Source of the DNA: Siphonodentalium dalli
Taxonomy: Eukaryota; Mollusca; Scaphopoda; Gadilida; Siphonodentaliidae
DNA length: 64,000 bases
Direction of reading: 5' to 3'
Assembly: GCA_032622095.1 (NCBI GenBank)
Contig: CP136069.1
Coordinates: 48,152,194 to 48,216,193, forward strand
A program made the position numbers and the translations under genes. Positions 32,742-46,310 of the stretch are shown piece by piece (the first letter of the stretch is position 1; each line of letters starts with the position of its first letter). The notes beneath the pieces were generated by a model that worked only from the letters and a program-made list of their open reading frames with translations, searched no databases and had not been told where the DNA came from.

Positions 32742-34580
32742 ATCAATATTTCTGAGTGCATGACCATCGGTGGTTTTATAATTTCCAGTGTACACGACTG
32801 CACGTGGATGACTTCCTACTGATCGTGATTTAATCCATTCATGATATATTGCGAGCACACAGACGGATCTGTCTCACAGCCATAGGGGTATACATAAAAG
32901 CATTGGCCATTAACGGACGAATAGTATTAAGACAAATCAGATCTACAGTATCAATAGGTGCTCAGTAATACACTTTTATTCATTGAAACAGGGCGAGAAG
33001 TGCAACTAGCTTTCTGAAACAACGGAGATGATGTTAACTGAACGATTATGGTGTCACCATTTTATCAAAGAGTTGGGTCAAATTAGAAAAAATAAATATG
33101 AATGAACACATGAATACAGCGTGGTATCACAAGCCATCGTAACATCAGTCGACAATTATTTACAATGATGAATAATATCGTTCCCCAAATTGACATATTA
33201 CCTACACTAATGACAAGTCAAACTGTAAATGTCACTATAAGTCGTGTTCTGTCGTGTAAACGAATTGTCTTACACTGGCTGGAAGTTAAGGTGGATATGC
33301 ACGATACTAAGATAACCCTAAAGGAATTGAGATCGTTTTGAACCAAGCACAGCCAAGCATGTTAAATTTCATATATAATATTAATCATACGCGCTCACGT
33401 ATTTTTATTTCGCATGTTTCATTTGGAAATGTGAACTTCGATGAAAATGACCCGTAATTGGTGACAAACTTTCGTAGCTCAAAACGTTTTATATTTAATA
33501 TTATCACCTAACAAAGAAAGCAACATGTGGAATTTCTATCATATCAACACACATATATTAGAATGACGAGTCTCGAACCATTACGTAATGTTGTCCATTC
33601 AAGCATACGAGTATCATGCAAAACGAACGAGAGTGCTTAGGTAAGTATTGTCTACATGCTCTGCATTGTCGTTCGGACCAGGGGGCTGGGAGGACTGCAG
33701 CCCCCCCCCCCCAACGTGTTGAAAGCTCAAAATTCAAGCAAATTGGATATATTTTCGGTCAAATTCGGACAATTTTCGGACAAATGGAATGGTATTACAG
33801 GGGGAAATTGTGGCAAATGACAATATTGTTTATTATTTCTGTCCAAATTATACATATTTAGGTTAATTTGACTCATTTGAATCTATTTTGCTATATTGAT
33901 GTGCATTTGTATATTCTACACAAACTGAGTTACAACCATGAATATATCATGTACAATACAATCGTGCAAAGAGTATCAGCCCCCCCCCCCCCATACAAAT
34001 TCGGACTCCCGTACGGCCACGATTTGGTGATATCTTAGTCACGAAATAACAACCACTTTAACATGTGACTTATAGCTAGTCATAATTGTGTTCCATTGAT
34101 CGACTTACTACATCGGTGGTCCTCTTTCAAAACTAATGCAATTGTGAATCTTATCCAATATCGTAAATGATCTATACTCATGCATGCAACTCGGGAACTG
34201 ATGTCACGGATATTCGAATAAAGCTACATGTATGTTTCACATGTGATGAGGTAACGTTCTGTGCACTTTGATGGTGTTATATATGCCATATTGGTATAGG
34301 GAGTAGTAGAATAAAGTTTGTTATTCCCAGTTGGTTTGTGGAATTTAGCTACATGTTTCATGTGCCCAATCGAGGAATTGAACATTTAAGCCAAAGGATA
34401 CACTGTTCGCTCCACGATGACAATATTGGTAAACACACTGAACGGATATCAAATACATAACAAATGTGAGGATTATTCTTATATATTCATTGAAATTATC
34501 TAATGGTTAATTGGGAACTAATTAGTGGTAAACGACAACGCACGGTCTGCTGTTTGCCACATATGCCCGGACTGCACGTA
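32742..34580. other. No recognised gene; two poly-C tracts
   Basis: Homopolymer C runs at about 33700-33712 and 33980-33992. ATG CAA AAC... followed by GTAAGT at 33616-33646 looks like a tiny exon but has no promoter or partner exon. Confidence 0.35.
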
Positions 34581-34584
34581 CGTT

Positions 34585-34748
34585 CATGGCAACATATCCT
34601 CGGCAATATGTAAAATAGCTACATAATGTGATTATTTTGATTTCTGAAATAAGCAGATACTGGCTCATCGCCGTTATTTCATTTTATGGCGCGGGTCACA
34701 GTGAAAACAAATGTTAAAGAGCGTACACCTGAACATTCATAACTTGGC
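34585..34748 (+). repeat. Family A, left half of a copy split by family E
   Basis: TAATGTGATTATTTTGATT, GCCGTTATTTCATTTTATGG and TTAAAGAGCGTACACCTG align with 39820-39930. The copy resumes at 37247. Confidence 0.7.
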
Positions 34749-37246
34749 GGTCCGAATCGGCATCTCTGGTTTAGACTAGGTTTTATTCTAGACCAGGTTT
34801 AACTCCAGTTCAAACTAGGTTTAAGTAGGATTTAAACTTGGTTTTACTGTAGTTAAACTAGGTTTTTTGGGAGTAAAACTGGGTTCTAGTGTAGTTAAAC
34901 CCAGTTTTGCGATAAACTCAGTTTAAGTTTGTGGAATTCGATCTCAATTGAAACTAGGTTTTATTGACGTGATATAGCTATGGCAATATTACTAATTGTT
35001 TGTGATGAATTGGCTATATAGTCATCAGTATAAGCTTCTGTATATATGATTTATACGTACCATACGTCTCGTCTCGAAATGTACCTTTAAATATACTTTG
35101 GAAAAACATCAAAGTTAAACCACCCTACCCCAGGTTTGACTAAAACCTAGTTTTGTGGGTTTAATTATTCTGTCGATTTTTTTCGCCCAGTATTGATCTT
35201 GTTTCTTCTCGTGTATGGGAGTGTTTATTTTGAAATGGGGGAGGCGTTTATTCTCGGGCGTTTGTCACTCAATGTACATGCAGGAGAGTCTTAGTGGAAT
35301 TCGGGGAGGCGATATCGGTAGTTATGAGATAAATTCTAACAACATATGTGCCAGTGCGATGGATGATTTCTTGCCATATATGTTTGTCTGCTATTCGCTC
35401 GTTCGGATGTCGCTTTGGCGACTGAGAGCATGGAGGGATCGGACTGATCAGTTTGACACGTTAGACACGAACATGACCGTGACTTTTGAAACTGATTCCT
35501 TATTTACAAAAAGGTATCTTTCGGTCAATTTGACGCATGGGTTGGTGGCCCGCCCAAATACCCACCAGAGACACCCCAGCCATCACCGGGGGAGGGTAAC
35601 GGCCACCCTGAGGGGGAATGGAGTATGGACCATTTTGGAGAACTGTAAGGATTTCGGCCAATTTGATGATATGGGTGGATGGCCCGCCCCAAATAACCCA
35701 TAGAAACACCACACCCCAAATAGCACATAGAAACACCCCACCCCTCACATCCGGGGGTGAACATGGGATATGGACCATTTTAAAGACCGTAATGGTTTCG
35801 GCCGATTTGACGGCATGGGTGGATGGCCCGCTCAAATGTCCCATAGAAACAGCCCACCCCTCAACCATGGGGAACCACCCCAGGAGGTGAAAATGGGGTA
35901 TGGACCATTTTCGTGAACGGTAAGGATTTCGGTCAATTTGACGACAGGAGTGGGTATCCCGCTCCAACTACCCCATAGAAGCACCCTCACCCGGGGGTAC
36001 CACCCCGAGGGGGTGAAATGGGGTTTGGACCATTTTCGAGAACGGTGGGTGGCACACCCAAAATCACCCCACTAGAAACACCCCAACCCGCACCCTAGGT
36101 CAATACCCGATTTTCACCCACTCGTGTAGAACCACCCGCAGTGAGGGTGGGGGTGTTTCTATGGACTATATTTGAGGGCGGGCCTACCACCAATGCCGTC
36201 ATTTTTTATATAAAAAATCCTTACCGTTCTCGATAACGGTCCATACCCCATTCCGACAGCGGGTGAGGGTGGGGTGTTTCTATGGGGTATTTGGGGCGGG
36301 TCACATACACATGCCGTAATATTGACTGACAGAGGCATGTTTTTTTGCGAATAAGGAATAAAATGCTCCATACCCCATTCTCACCCATCAGGGTGGTACC
36401 TTCCAGGGATGAGGGTAGGGTGTTTCTGGGGGATATTTGGAGCGGGCCACACACACCTGTCGTCAAATTGGCCGAAATCCTTAGCGTTCTCGAACATGGT
36501 CCGATGTGAGGGGTGGGCTGTTTATGGGGGTTATTTGAGGTACCTTTCCCCGGGTGAGGGCTGGGGTATTTCTATTCGGTATTTTGGCGTACCCCATTTC
36601 CACCTCCTCGGTGGACCCCCCCCCCCCGGGTGAGGGGTTGGTGGTGGGGGGTTCTATGGTCTATTTTGATCGGGACACCCACTCCTGCTGCCAAATTAAT
36701 TTGTCTAAATCCTTACCATTCTCGGAAATGGTCCATACCTCAGTTCTCCCGGGGTGAGCGGTGATGTGTCTATCGGGTATTTTGGGCGGGCCACCCATTC
36801 ATGCCGTCAAATTCGCCGAAATCCTTCCCGTTCTCGAAAATGGTCCATACCCCATTTTCACCCGTCCGGATGGTATCCCGGGGGAGGGATGGTGGTGTTT
36901 CTATGGGGTATTTGTGGCAGGCCCCCACCCATGCCCGCAAGAGATATTTTTGAGTTCCGAAAGTCATATTAGATAATATCTAACCGCTACACAACAGACC
37001 GTGCATTCGTCGTGATTTCTCAAAGCGCACGGGTTATTCGCCTGATTAGAAGATTAGGTAGCGACAACAGGTCGCGTGACCGGACAATGCATTGACAAGT
37101 AACGATAATAAACAGACAGACCACGCCTCCTATCCTTGCAATTGGACAAGTGTGGCCCACAGGTGACGCAATCGACCAAATCTATGTCGTCCCAGTTTAA
37201 ACTGGTAGTTTAAACTAGGTCTAAACTGGAGATGGCGATTCGGACC
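34749..37246. mobile_element. Terminal-inverted-repeat element family E (2.5 kb) nested in family A
   Basis: GGTCCGAATCGGCATCTCTGG at the left is mirrored by CCAGTTTAGACC.../GATGGCGATTCGGACC at the right (about 35 bp with few mismatches). The interior shows repeated CTAGTTTTA words and a G/C-rich minisatellite (35560-36960). No transposase frame. Comparison with the uninterrupted family A copies at 39779-40125 and 661-1010 shows that it interrupts that repeat. Confidence 0.75.
35560..36960. repeat. ~110-130-bp minisatellite inside family E
   Basis: Each unit carries GGTGGGGTGTTTCTATGGG, GGGCGGGCCACCCAT, GTCAAATTGGCCGAAATCC, TTACCGTTCTCGA and ATGGTCCATACCCCATTTT, in either orientation. The open frames across it follow from the repeat and are not genes. 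Confidence 0.8.
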
Positions 37247-37440
37247 GACTTGTTTGTGTCATTGTCCGCACATTATCTGCTTAGAATCGCCTCATTATAT
37301 ATGAGTCGATAGTGTGACTAAAATGCTCATATTTTCAGCACATTATCGACTCAAAATGAGAGATTCTAAGCAGATGATCTACCCAAAACAAGTTCTATTA
37401 TAAGCCGATAATGTGCGGGGTTTTTGGGAGAACATGCTAT
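37247..37440 (+). repeat. Family A, right half of the split copy
   Basis: TTGTGTCATTGTCCGCACAT and ATGAGTCGATAGTGTGACTAA to GATAATGTGCGGG match 820-1000 and 39950-40115. Confidence 0.75.
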
Positions 37441-37610
37441 GACATGTGCATGCGGTGAAACTAATGATTTATATTAAATCTTTTCAACTATATACTCATG
37501 GATGTAACCAACATGATTATTATAACCACAAGTATACACGTCAAGTAATGTCGAGTACGTCGTTATAATCTCGAACAAATCAATTTGACCACATACCACA
37601 TTCAATCCCG

Positions 37611-38053
37611 TTAACCCTTTCGTGATGGTATCTGCGCTGGCGCAACATTAAAGACCCTGTGCCAATGCATTATCTTATATACGCGAGTCGACCATAGGTC
37701 GCCTCGCATATATAAGAGAATGCATTGGCCTAACAATTGTTTATCATTTTTTTAATAATTTTATATTACATTCTATAACAATTTTTTTTATCATTTTGTC
37801 TTATATTCTTTAATAATTTGATCATTTTTATAATTTTTTCTTACATTCTTTAACAGTTTTTAAATTTTGTATCATTATTTCTTGCATGCTTTACCAATTT
37901 TGTTCATTTTTTCTTATATTGTTTAACAATTAGAAAAATAGTATCAAATTTGTCAGGCCAATGGATTCTCTTATAATTGCGAGGGACCTATGGTCGACTC
38001 GCATAAAGAAGAGAATTCATTGGCACAGGGTTTTCGCAAATTTCCAGGGTTAA
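37611..38053. mobile_element. TTAACCCTTT MITE with two palindromes (443 bp)
   Basis: TTAACCCTTTCGTGATGG at the left and CCAGGGTTAA at the right. Palindromes at 37661-37729 and 37957-38024, separated by T-rich direct repeats of TTTCTTAYATTCTTTAACAAT. Confidence 0.75.
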
Positions 38054-38099
38054 ACGAATCATGCGATTTTGAACCCTTAGCAATGTATATGTATTATTG

Positions 38100-38631
38100 G
38101 TATGCGTTCTGTCCAATTTGACAATAAACCATAATATGTACGTTTTCTAATCCAGAAAATAATTAGATCGGACACACGCGCCCACTCTCTCACAGGTTTG
38201 CTGATCAGATGTCGACTTTTTAAATTATCGTCTCTAGCAAAGAGCGTTTATGCTACACGTTCGTAAAGCGTCATGGCGGTTTGCGCTCCAAAATACACCT
38301 AATAACATGCGCTATTGAATAAGCTAGATAACTGGATCGATGGCGCATTGGATTCATCCAGCTCCGTTCCGTGTTTTCAGATATTCTTCCAGCCCAGGTT
38401 CCGTTGTTTTAGTGCTACTGGTCAATGTTTTTTTTTTGGAGTAGCATTTCCATATATGGAACTTTTGAATTATTCATGACTTCCGTATATGGAATGCTAC
38501 TCCAAAACTTTGACATGTAGCAGGGCGTATTGTTCCCGGTATCTAAATATGTCGATGCATACTTGAACTACCTTTATATGGGCATATAATGTCCCAGAAT
38601 ACCGCATTGAAGTACTAACAAGAGCTACGCT
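38100..38631 (+). repeat. Family A, left part (interrupted)
   Basis: GTCCAATTTGACA and TCCAGAAAATAATTAGATC match 361-430; GCGGTTTGCGCTCCAA matches 53648-53664. The copy resumes at 39520. Confidence 0.6.
38427..38507. repeat. Hairpin of about 80 bp
   Basis: TTTTTGGAGTAGCATTTCCA is mirrored by TGGAATGCTACTCCAAAA, and ATATGGAACTTTTGAA pairs less well inside. Confidence 0.8.
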
Positions 38632-39519
38632 GGGCGTGCAATATACGCCCTCTCTTGGGTCGGCGGAAACTGGTAAAAAAGGGGCATAACTCTGGTAAAA
38701 ATTGGCGGACAGAACTCAAATTTGAACTTGACCTGTGTTTTGGTGGGAGAAAGTAATATACCAAATTATCATTGAATCCGTAAAGTTATCATCCGGACAA
38801 CAAATTTCAGGGATTTTCTAAGTCAAATTACGTCAAATAAGGGGCATAACTCCGGTGAAAATTGGCGGACGGAACTCAAATTCGAACTTGAGCTGTCTTT
38901 TCTCCTAATAAACCCACATACCAAATTTGATTGAAATCGGTTCACTCTAACTAAAGTTATCATCCGGACAACAAATTTCAGGGATTTTCTAAGTCAAATT
39001 ACGTCAAAAAAGGGGCCATAACTCTCGCAAAAATTATCGGATTAAAACGAAATTCGGACTTGAGCTGTATTTTGATATATGTAATCCACAAAAAAACGGG
39101 TTTTGCGTATAAACATTCCAAAATCGAGTTATCATCCGGAAACCAAAAAACATAAGAACAACTGAATTTTCTGAGTCGAAAAAGGGGCATAACTCTGCCA
39201 AAAATGGTCGGACAGAACCCAAGTTAAACTATACTGATAAACTATACTAAAGTTATCATCCGGACAACAAATTTCAAGGATTTTCTAAGTCAAAAAACGT
39301 TAAATAAGGGGCATAACTCCGGTGAAAATTGGCGGGCGGAAACCAAATTCGAACTTGAACTTACTTTTCGGCTAATAAACCCACATACCAAATTTTACTA
39401 ATTTTGGTTCACTCTAACTAAAGTTATCATCCGGACAACAGGTTAACGGACGGACGCCCGGACGCCCGGACGGACAGACCAATACTATAATACGGCCTTT
39501 TTTTCAAAAGGGCGTATAC
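38632..39519 (+). repeat. GGGGCATAACTC tandem array inserted in family A
   Basis: GGGGCATAACTC-type starts at 38681, 38841, 39012, 39183 and 39308. Each is followed by AAAATTGGCGGAC and GTTATCATCCGGACAAC. The array ends in GGACGGACGCCCGGAC. It is flanked by GGGCGTGCAATATACGCCC and GGGCGTATAC. I recall this type as common in molluscan genomes. Confidence 0.8.
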
Positions 39520-40125
39520 AAAGTACAACATTGGATGCAGTGCTGGGGTCCCAAACAAATTATGTGATCGGCATGGAACACAAAAGAGCGCTCCGTGTTA
39601 GTCTATCCTGATATGGCATAAATAAAGAGCGCTTATTTCAATTCAGTGCGACAAATTGAAAACAGCTGGATAATGGCGTTTACCATGGAAAGTATTGTTG
39701 AGAGCATGTGAAGCTCAAAAGTTCATATATTTTCCAACTTTTCCACAATCTAATACCTCCTTCCGAATTACAACAAATCCTCGCGCAAATACGCAAATAA
39801 TCGACCTATAATATGAAACAGGTACATAATGTGATTATTCGATTCTGAGATAAGCAGATCATGGAGTCATAGCCGTTATTTCGTTTTATGGCCCGGGCCA
39901 CAGTGAGAATACATGTTAAAGAGCGTTCACCTGCATCGTGGGTTGGCTGATTTGTGTCATTGTCCGTACATGATCTGCTTAGACGCGCCTCATTATGAGT
40001 CGATACTGTGACTAAAATAATTTCATTTTCACATTATCGACTCAAAATGAGGCACTAAGCAGATTATCTACCTAAAACAAGTTCTTTATATGCAAATACT
40101 GTACGGGTTTTCCGGAGAACAGGCT
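39520..40125 (+). repeat. Family A, right part
   Basis: Holds CAAATAATCGACCTATAAT, GTTATTTCGTTTTATGGCC, TTAAAGAGCGTTCACCTG, ATTGTCCGTACATGATCTGC and the ATGAGTCGATA inverted pair. Confidence 0.75.
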
Positions 40126-40139
40126 GCGAATTACATAGA

Positions 40140-41130
40140 CGTTATTTAGAAGGTCAAATGAGCCATTTCCGTTTAACTTAGTCATTTATGATAAATGTGT
40201 TATGAAACATCAGCATCATTGCATCCGCGAAACAGCGTGATGGTATATACTCATGTAGGGTAAAACTGATCGGTCGGCGACCGTGATCATGTCTACTCGG
40301 TACACAACAACTTATGATATCGGTTGGGTTTATGCTGGTTTGGATCGAGTCCCGTCCAGTTATTCTTCCATACGGATTTCATTAAAACACGACGTACTAC
40401 ATGTACACGTGGAGCCCGGGCATTCACGTAAAACCAATCAATGTGATTATTATTTCGGCCAATTTGGCCGGTTACTTCATGTGACTTTTTCATCTGACGT
40501 GTGTGTCGGATAATTGATCTGGAGGATTTATGTAAATGTTAGCCCAAACTACATTTCCAAGTAACGATGGTTTTGTTGTTTATTTTGAGGAATAATACCG
40601 CGTCAGATGAATTCAGCCCAAATATGTTAACAGTTGTCGTGTCAAACATTCGGCAGTAGGTTAGCGTTATTTAGTATTTGTGGATGTCCTTTAACATGGG
40701 GAAAATAGACTACTGCGCTTGAACGAGCATGTGAATTTGTCGTTTTTAATGTACAGCAACTTGGTAATCAATAACAGAGGCATTCTCTGTCAAATATGGT
40801 CGCTCTATTTACGGTATTAATTGCGGAACTTTCTAAAGTAAACTACGCGTAAACGGATACATACGGTAAATTCTAGAATGTGCCGGAATCGGCCTAATCG
40901 CCCCAGGGCCAACTCGCCCAGTCGACGTGTGTCAATTCGGTACCTACTATAACATGTACCCGAGTCCGATACGGAATAAAAGATGTATACGGGTGTTATA
41001 TAGCGTTTGGTCCGTTGTTTCTCAATGAATATTATTGAAATTTGGTGTATATGTCCGGGCTGGGACATGGAATACAACAACGTTTGAATTGTTTTTAAAT
41101 TTACAAATTTGTTGATTTTATTCAATTTGT
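40140..41130. other. No recognised feature
   Basis: Intergenic, nothing supported. Confidence 0.4.
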
Positions 41131-41139
41131 TTTCGTTCT

Positions 41140-41470
41140 GAAAACACACTATAAAGTGTATATAATATAATAACGAACACGAGACATACATAATTTATAA
41201 ACTGTTAACAAAAGATATCAAATTCAATACATGACAAAGATGACTCAGTGGAGTTTATAAAGTGAACATAAAAACATTGAGGTAAGCATCTTTTTAAGGA
41301 ATGCAACTTTATTTAATGATAATAAACACATAAATTAAAATAACAAACATGAGACATACATGATTTATAAACTGTTAACAAAAGATATCAAACTCAATAC
41401 ACGACAAAGATGACTCAGTGAAGTTTATAAAGTGAACATAAAAATATTAAGGTAAGAATCTTTTTAAGCA
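41140..41470 (+). repeat. Two-copy direct repeat, period ~170 bp
   Basis: GAGACATACATAATTTATAA to GGTAAGCATCTTTTTAAG (41181-41297) repeats at 41351-41466 with few changes. Confidence 0.85.
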
Positions 41471-41474
41471 TTAC

Positions 41475-42650
41475 TAAACCGTTTAGCACAGACCACAGTC
41501 CACTTCACTCATCCGATCATCACCAAACTTCATATTTATCTTGATATTGATCTATCAGATGAGAGCTATCAAATATTTTTTTAATTTCATAAGAAAAAAT
41601 GGTCGCCAGCGGCCATATTGCATTTACGTTATATTTTATCGCGTCATGTCGATATCTAGTATTACTTAGAAATTTCACCTTTCCAGATTCATAATTGCTC
41701 CATTGACTGTAACAGATGAAATTATTCCCCTCTTCGGATAGAGTGTCATTGAAACTTTATTTTGTCAGACTGTCTGTATAATCACTGATTATATATGGCA
41801 ATAATCTGTAATAAGATGTAGCACTATTTTATTTTATATTTACATGCAGTGCTGTTTTTATACATCAATTCTAATCCCCCTAGATCATCATGTGATCGAT
41901 CATACATCGCGCGAGGACCTGGTTGAATTAAGGGGGGTTTTATGGATCACTTCTGTCCTCAAGCTAGATTATACTTATGACATTTAATGGCATGTTTCTA
42001 ACGTGGAGGGTTAGATATGCTTGAGAAACCACCACTCTTTAATTCACACCAAGTTCTCAGCTGTCATGTTCGGATATTAGAACCCATAGCCATGATATAT
42101 GGTTTATTTTGTGTATACTAGTAATATAGTTATTTTCAGTACCTTTATATACCAGTACTGTGTATAACAATGCATATAAATTAATCCATGTATACATGTA
42201 TATTGATTCAACTGATTCAGTGGTTTTGTCCATCAGTCTATCAAATTTGCAGGGAAAACATGGCCACAAGCAGTACACCCTGCTAAATTTCGAATTTGAA
42301 TCAATTGGCGCACCCTGCAGCCAGCTTTTATTGGAGAACTTTTTCTTATGTGGATATTTTGGGTCACCGCTAGATGTGAGCCATATTTTGTTCTCAAACT
42401 GTCCTTGTGAAGACATCACTGCCAGCGGTGATCTTCAATTTTACTATTTTTATGGCTAAATAATTTGGTTGATCCTACAGACGACACCCCTTGTCCGATC
42501 GTCATCAGATTCCACAATTATCTTCTGGATAACCAGGGTGAGAGTAATCTAATTTTCCCGAATTTCGTTAAAAAACATTACCACAGGCAGCAATTTGGTA
42601 TCTTACTCTTTGATCCTCTTTTGCATGACTGAATTGTTTAGCAACTGTAC
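41475..42650 (+). repeat. Degenerate ~200-bp repeats (same type as 27380-27762)
   Basis: GATCATCACCAAACTTCATAT, GTCGCCAGCGGCCATATTG, TCACTGCCAGCGGTGATCTT and CGATCGTCATCAGATTCCAC mark successive diverged units. Confidence 0.55.
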
Positions 42651-42914
42651 AGACATATCCCTCATCTGGTTTTTATATACATGTATATCTCTTCATGCGG
42701 ATAGCCAGTATTACGTAGGTACTCCAACTTTCTGCATTCCTGTCATCATTTGAAATATAAATATTTACCTGATACATGCACCCTTCAAAATTTGTTTCGT
42801 CGTATCTATTTTAATGACCCGTATGGTAATATTGATACAGATATATTTGTCAAACATTTCTTTGTACAATATACAGGTATTTAGTTTGTAACTAAATCTA
42901 GAAATATATAATAG

Positions 42915-43375
42915 TAGCTCGTGGACCCCACTTCATCCGGGATGTTCCCCTCTGATTTTCGGAGAAATGCGCGATTTAACCTTGAATTGACTATTTTAAA
43001 GGTGAAGGTCATGTCGGGGTCACGATTTGACCCGTCCAAAACACTCCCCGGACAAAAGTCACGACAAAAGTACCCGTCGAAATCCGCCCGGCTTTATACC
43101 CGATTTGACCTTGAATTGACAATTTTGAATGTCAAGATCAGGTCATGGTCATGATTTGACCCACCCGAAACACTCCTGGGACAAAAGTAACAGTAGGTAT
43201 CAAATTTCGTTGAAATACTTCCGTTTTACCAGATTTGACCTTGAATTGATCTTTTTGAATGTCAAAGTCAGGTCGGGATCAAGATTTGACCCGTCCAAAA
43301 TACTCCCTAGGTATCAAATTTCGTCAAATCTGTCCGGCAGTTTTCCCGGCCATAGCTAACAGACAAACAGACAGA
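42915..43375 (+). repeat. ~115-bp tandem repeat
   Basis: GATTTGACCTTGAATTGA, TTTGAATGTCAA, ATTTGACCCGTCCAAAA and CAAAAGTA recur three to four times; ends in GACAAACAGACAGACAAAT. Confidence 0.8.
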
Positions 43376-43689
43376 CAAATGTCCAAAATATATATTAAAC
43401 TAGCTGATGTACTCGACTTCGTTCGGGCTAGTTAGGGATTTTTTTTGTGATCGCCTCCATCTGGACAGTACCCAGTATATACAGCGTCTGGCCAAACTAT
43501 TGTTCAATTGGTCCAGAAACATGCCTATATCAGCACGTTCGAGAACATGGTCCCACGTGAAATTGGACCCGTCCATATTGCTCCCGGGATCGAAGTAGTC
43601 CTACACACAAATTTTTAGTCGGATCGGTCAAGGTCCAGAAACATGCCTATGAGCGAGGTCAAGTTGACACGTTAAATACCAAATTCGAG

Positions 43690-44600
43690 CAGTGTTAGAG
43701 TCTATAACACATACACACATGCATTCACGCATACACACATACATACACACATACAGACAGGTGTTTCAAAATGTATAATCGATAGCTACAACAATTCTAT
43801 GGTAGATAGTTCACGGCCGACCTGATGCATGCATCTTAGTTTTCTTGGTCTAACATGTCCGCGAGTAATTTGTCTTCAAATGATAATATCAGTTACAGTG
43901 ATGGTACAAGGTATAGTGATGATACGATCGTTTAATGTATTGGTTACATGCATTTTCTGATAGTGCGACAAATTGAAATTATCTGGAAAACAAGGCTTTG
44001 TTTCCTTATAAATCTCGTTGCTTTGTCAATTGACGGACCTCCGATATACACATGTTTGATATCATCATGCTTGGGGATGTCTATCTTTTATGATCACACG
44101 CGTAAACAATCCACCTGACATAATCTTAAAAGACATACACGCAAAACAACTCCCGGCTACGATTATGGGCGTAAATATTGTGTTCGACCACGTATCGATG
44201 TTCTGACCCCGTAACATGAAGGTTACGTATATCAAAGCACCGACGAACTTATAATTTGATTACCCTCTAACTGCATTTATCATAGCTGCAGTTAATGTCG
44301 AAAAGTGTTGACAAGTGTTAATACGATATGAAGCAAAGTTGTATGCGTAAAGGCGAATGAACTACCGGTGGGAGTAGGATGCTATACGATGCAGAGCAGG
44401 TGCCCTGTGTGAGAGAGCACATATTCATTCCGTGGGGAAATTAGCTCACTGTGTAATTCAGCATAAACTTGAAGATGTGATGTGTTGATAATATTTAATA
44501 TTCCTTGATAATCATCAATAAAGAATGTAGTATTAACATAAAGTCGGATTCCGCAATGATATAATAGTTGAAGTATCACAGTATCGTAACAATTTAGCAA
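43690..44600. other. No recognised gene; short CA-type microsatellite
   Basis: ACACATACATACACACATAC-type repeat at about 43709-43760; the rest is intergenic. Confidence 0.45.
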
Positions 44601-44604
44601 TAAC

Positions 44605-44785
44605 TTAGGTACTATGTATATATATATAGAAGATATAGCACAGTAGCAATGTTATAAAATTAGGTACTATGTATATATATAGGAGATATAGCACAGTAGC
44701 AATGTTATAAAATTAGGTACTATGTATATATATATAGGAGATATAGCACAGTAGCAATGTTATAAAATTAGGTACTATGGTTTCT
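44605..44785 (+). repeat. 53-55-bp tandem repeat, three and a half copies
   Basis: TTAGGTACTATGTATATATA begins at 44605, 44660 and 44713, with a final partial unit at 44768. Confidence 0.9.
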
Positions 44786-46075
44786 CCTTTTCTTCATCTT
44801 CTCCTTAATAATCCTATGTCAAACTGTTTATATCGTACATGGCGTAATATTGTGCATAAGTCGCCACGGTGATCCGTGGACGACGAGCGCTGGTAATCTA
44901 GATTAATCGGAAACGACTCCCACCAGCTTAAAGCTTGTTGTCGAATCCCTTTCATATCATCACTATTAATCTTTGTCTTGTTTTTTGTAATATACGAATA
45001 ATATGGAATAAATACTGTTTTCCCCAATCTAGACTAATATTTCACGACAAGACACGGCCTGCGCCTCGATACAATGCCGTAACCAAAACTTATGTCAGCC
45101 GCGGGTGACGCCAATGTACAGCTCTATGCGTCGTTATATTTCCGTGTTATGCATTACTGCGAAATATCAGCTAGTGAGAAATATTACAATATCATACCTG
45201 TTTAAGTGGATCTGCTACTTTGCTATGGTATTGGTGGGTCCCACTGAATTGCAAACTGATGAGGTTAATAACAAATACTGCTATTGTTCCTAAGTTGTCA
45301 TTTCCGTCGTCTTTGGCAATTCAGCTCAAATCGAAGAAAAAACTTTATGTGTATAACACATTAAAAAAATGTTACATTGTGCTGTGCTGGTTGGTGGATT
45401 TCGGTCTTAATTGAGATGGCTATACCTGCCGCTTTGCAACACGAGGGCAGCCATTACTAAAATAGTTGTTAAAGTGATGTGAAACACTCCGATAGGGTGA
45501 TAAATAGAACTAGAATAGATTGACAACACCTACCGTCATCCTTATATATATTAATTTAATGCAGTGACTATCAGTGGCTAAATTGTTTGCGTTAGTTTAT
45601 CGCCGATAGTTGCGAGTTGTTGTCAATATTTGCAATTGAGCGTAGTACAGACGTTTGAGATTTGTGGCGATGTTAGTAGAATGCTTTATTCCTCCAGTTG
45701 GCATAGCACCTGAGTTCCAACTTATCAGTTTCACGCACCCGAACAAATCCATAATATGTCTTCGAATGTTCCTGTGTGTTCGTACACACACCGGATATTT
45801 CTCAAATCGATCGGATTAGCGAAATACATATGTACCGCGCAAATGAGAAACTTGATATATATAACGAACGACATAACATCATCATTATGACCCTCCAGCA
45901 TCATAGCAAAGTGGGACGACAACTCAAACAGTAGTAAATATATCACCATTTAGTTCCAATAATTACGACTATAAAATTCAACAATGTAGCTTAGCTACAT
46001 ACAAATAAGAACAACAGTAATGGGTGTATACAACTCAAGTAACTATAGATTGATAGAACGACACATAAGTTCTTG
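44786..46075. other. No recognised feature
   Basis: Intergenic, nothing supported. Confidence 0.4.
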
Positions 46076-46150
46076 GTCAGGCATAATAATCCTGACTTCA
46101 ACTATTACAGTTATATTTTGCTATTATAGTTTAATATGTATATTGCCGTG
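46076..46150 (+). repeat. Family C end fragment
   Basis: GGTCAGGCATAATAATCCTG and CTTCAACTATTACAGTTATAT match the left end of 49762-50543. Confidence 0.6.
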
Positions 46151-46310
46151 CTGTGAATTCGATTAAAGTGGGATCATCCATAATCCAACATAATATTTAA
46201 TAATATTGATACAAAATCAGTGTCGCTCTGATATCGTACCAAGTTTTTGTGACGAAATAACAATGTTTCGGTCCATGCAAATATATGGAGCCGATCATCC
46301 GATTTTTTAA

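Noticed and set aside
33616-33646. Tiny ATG exon followed by GTAAGT
   Set aside because: No TATA box at the spacing used by genes A and B, no hydrophobic signal-peptide continuation and no downstream partner exon.
35215-35967. Long open frames (162 and 155 codons) on both strands
   Set aside because: They run through the G/C-rich minisatellite of family E, overlap each other and have repeat-derived composition.
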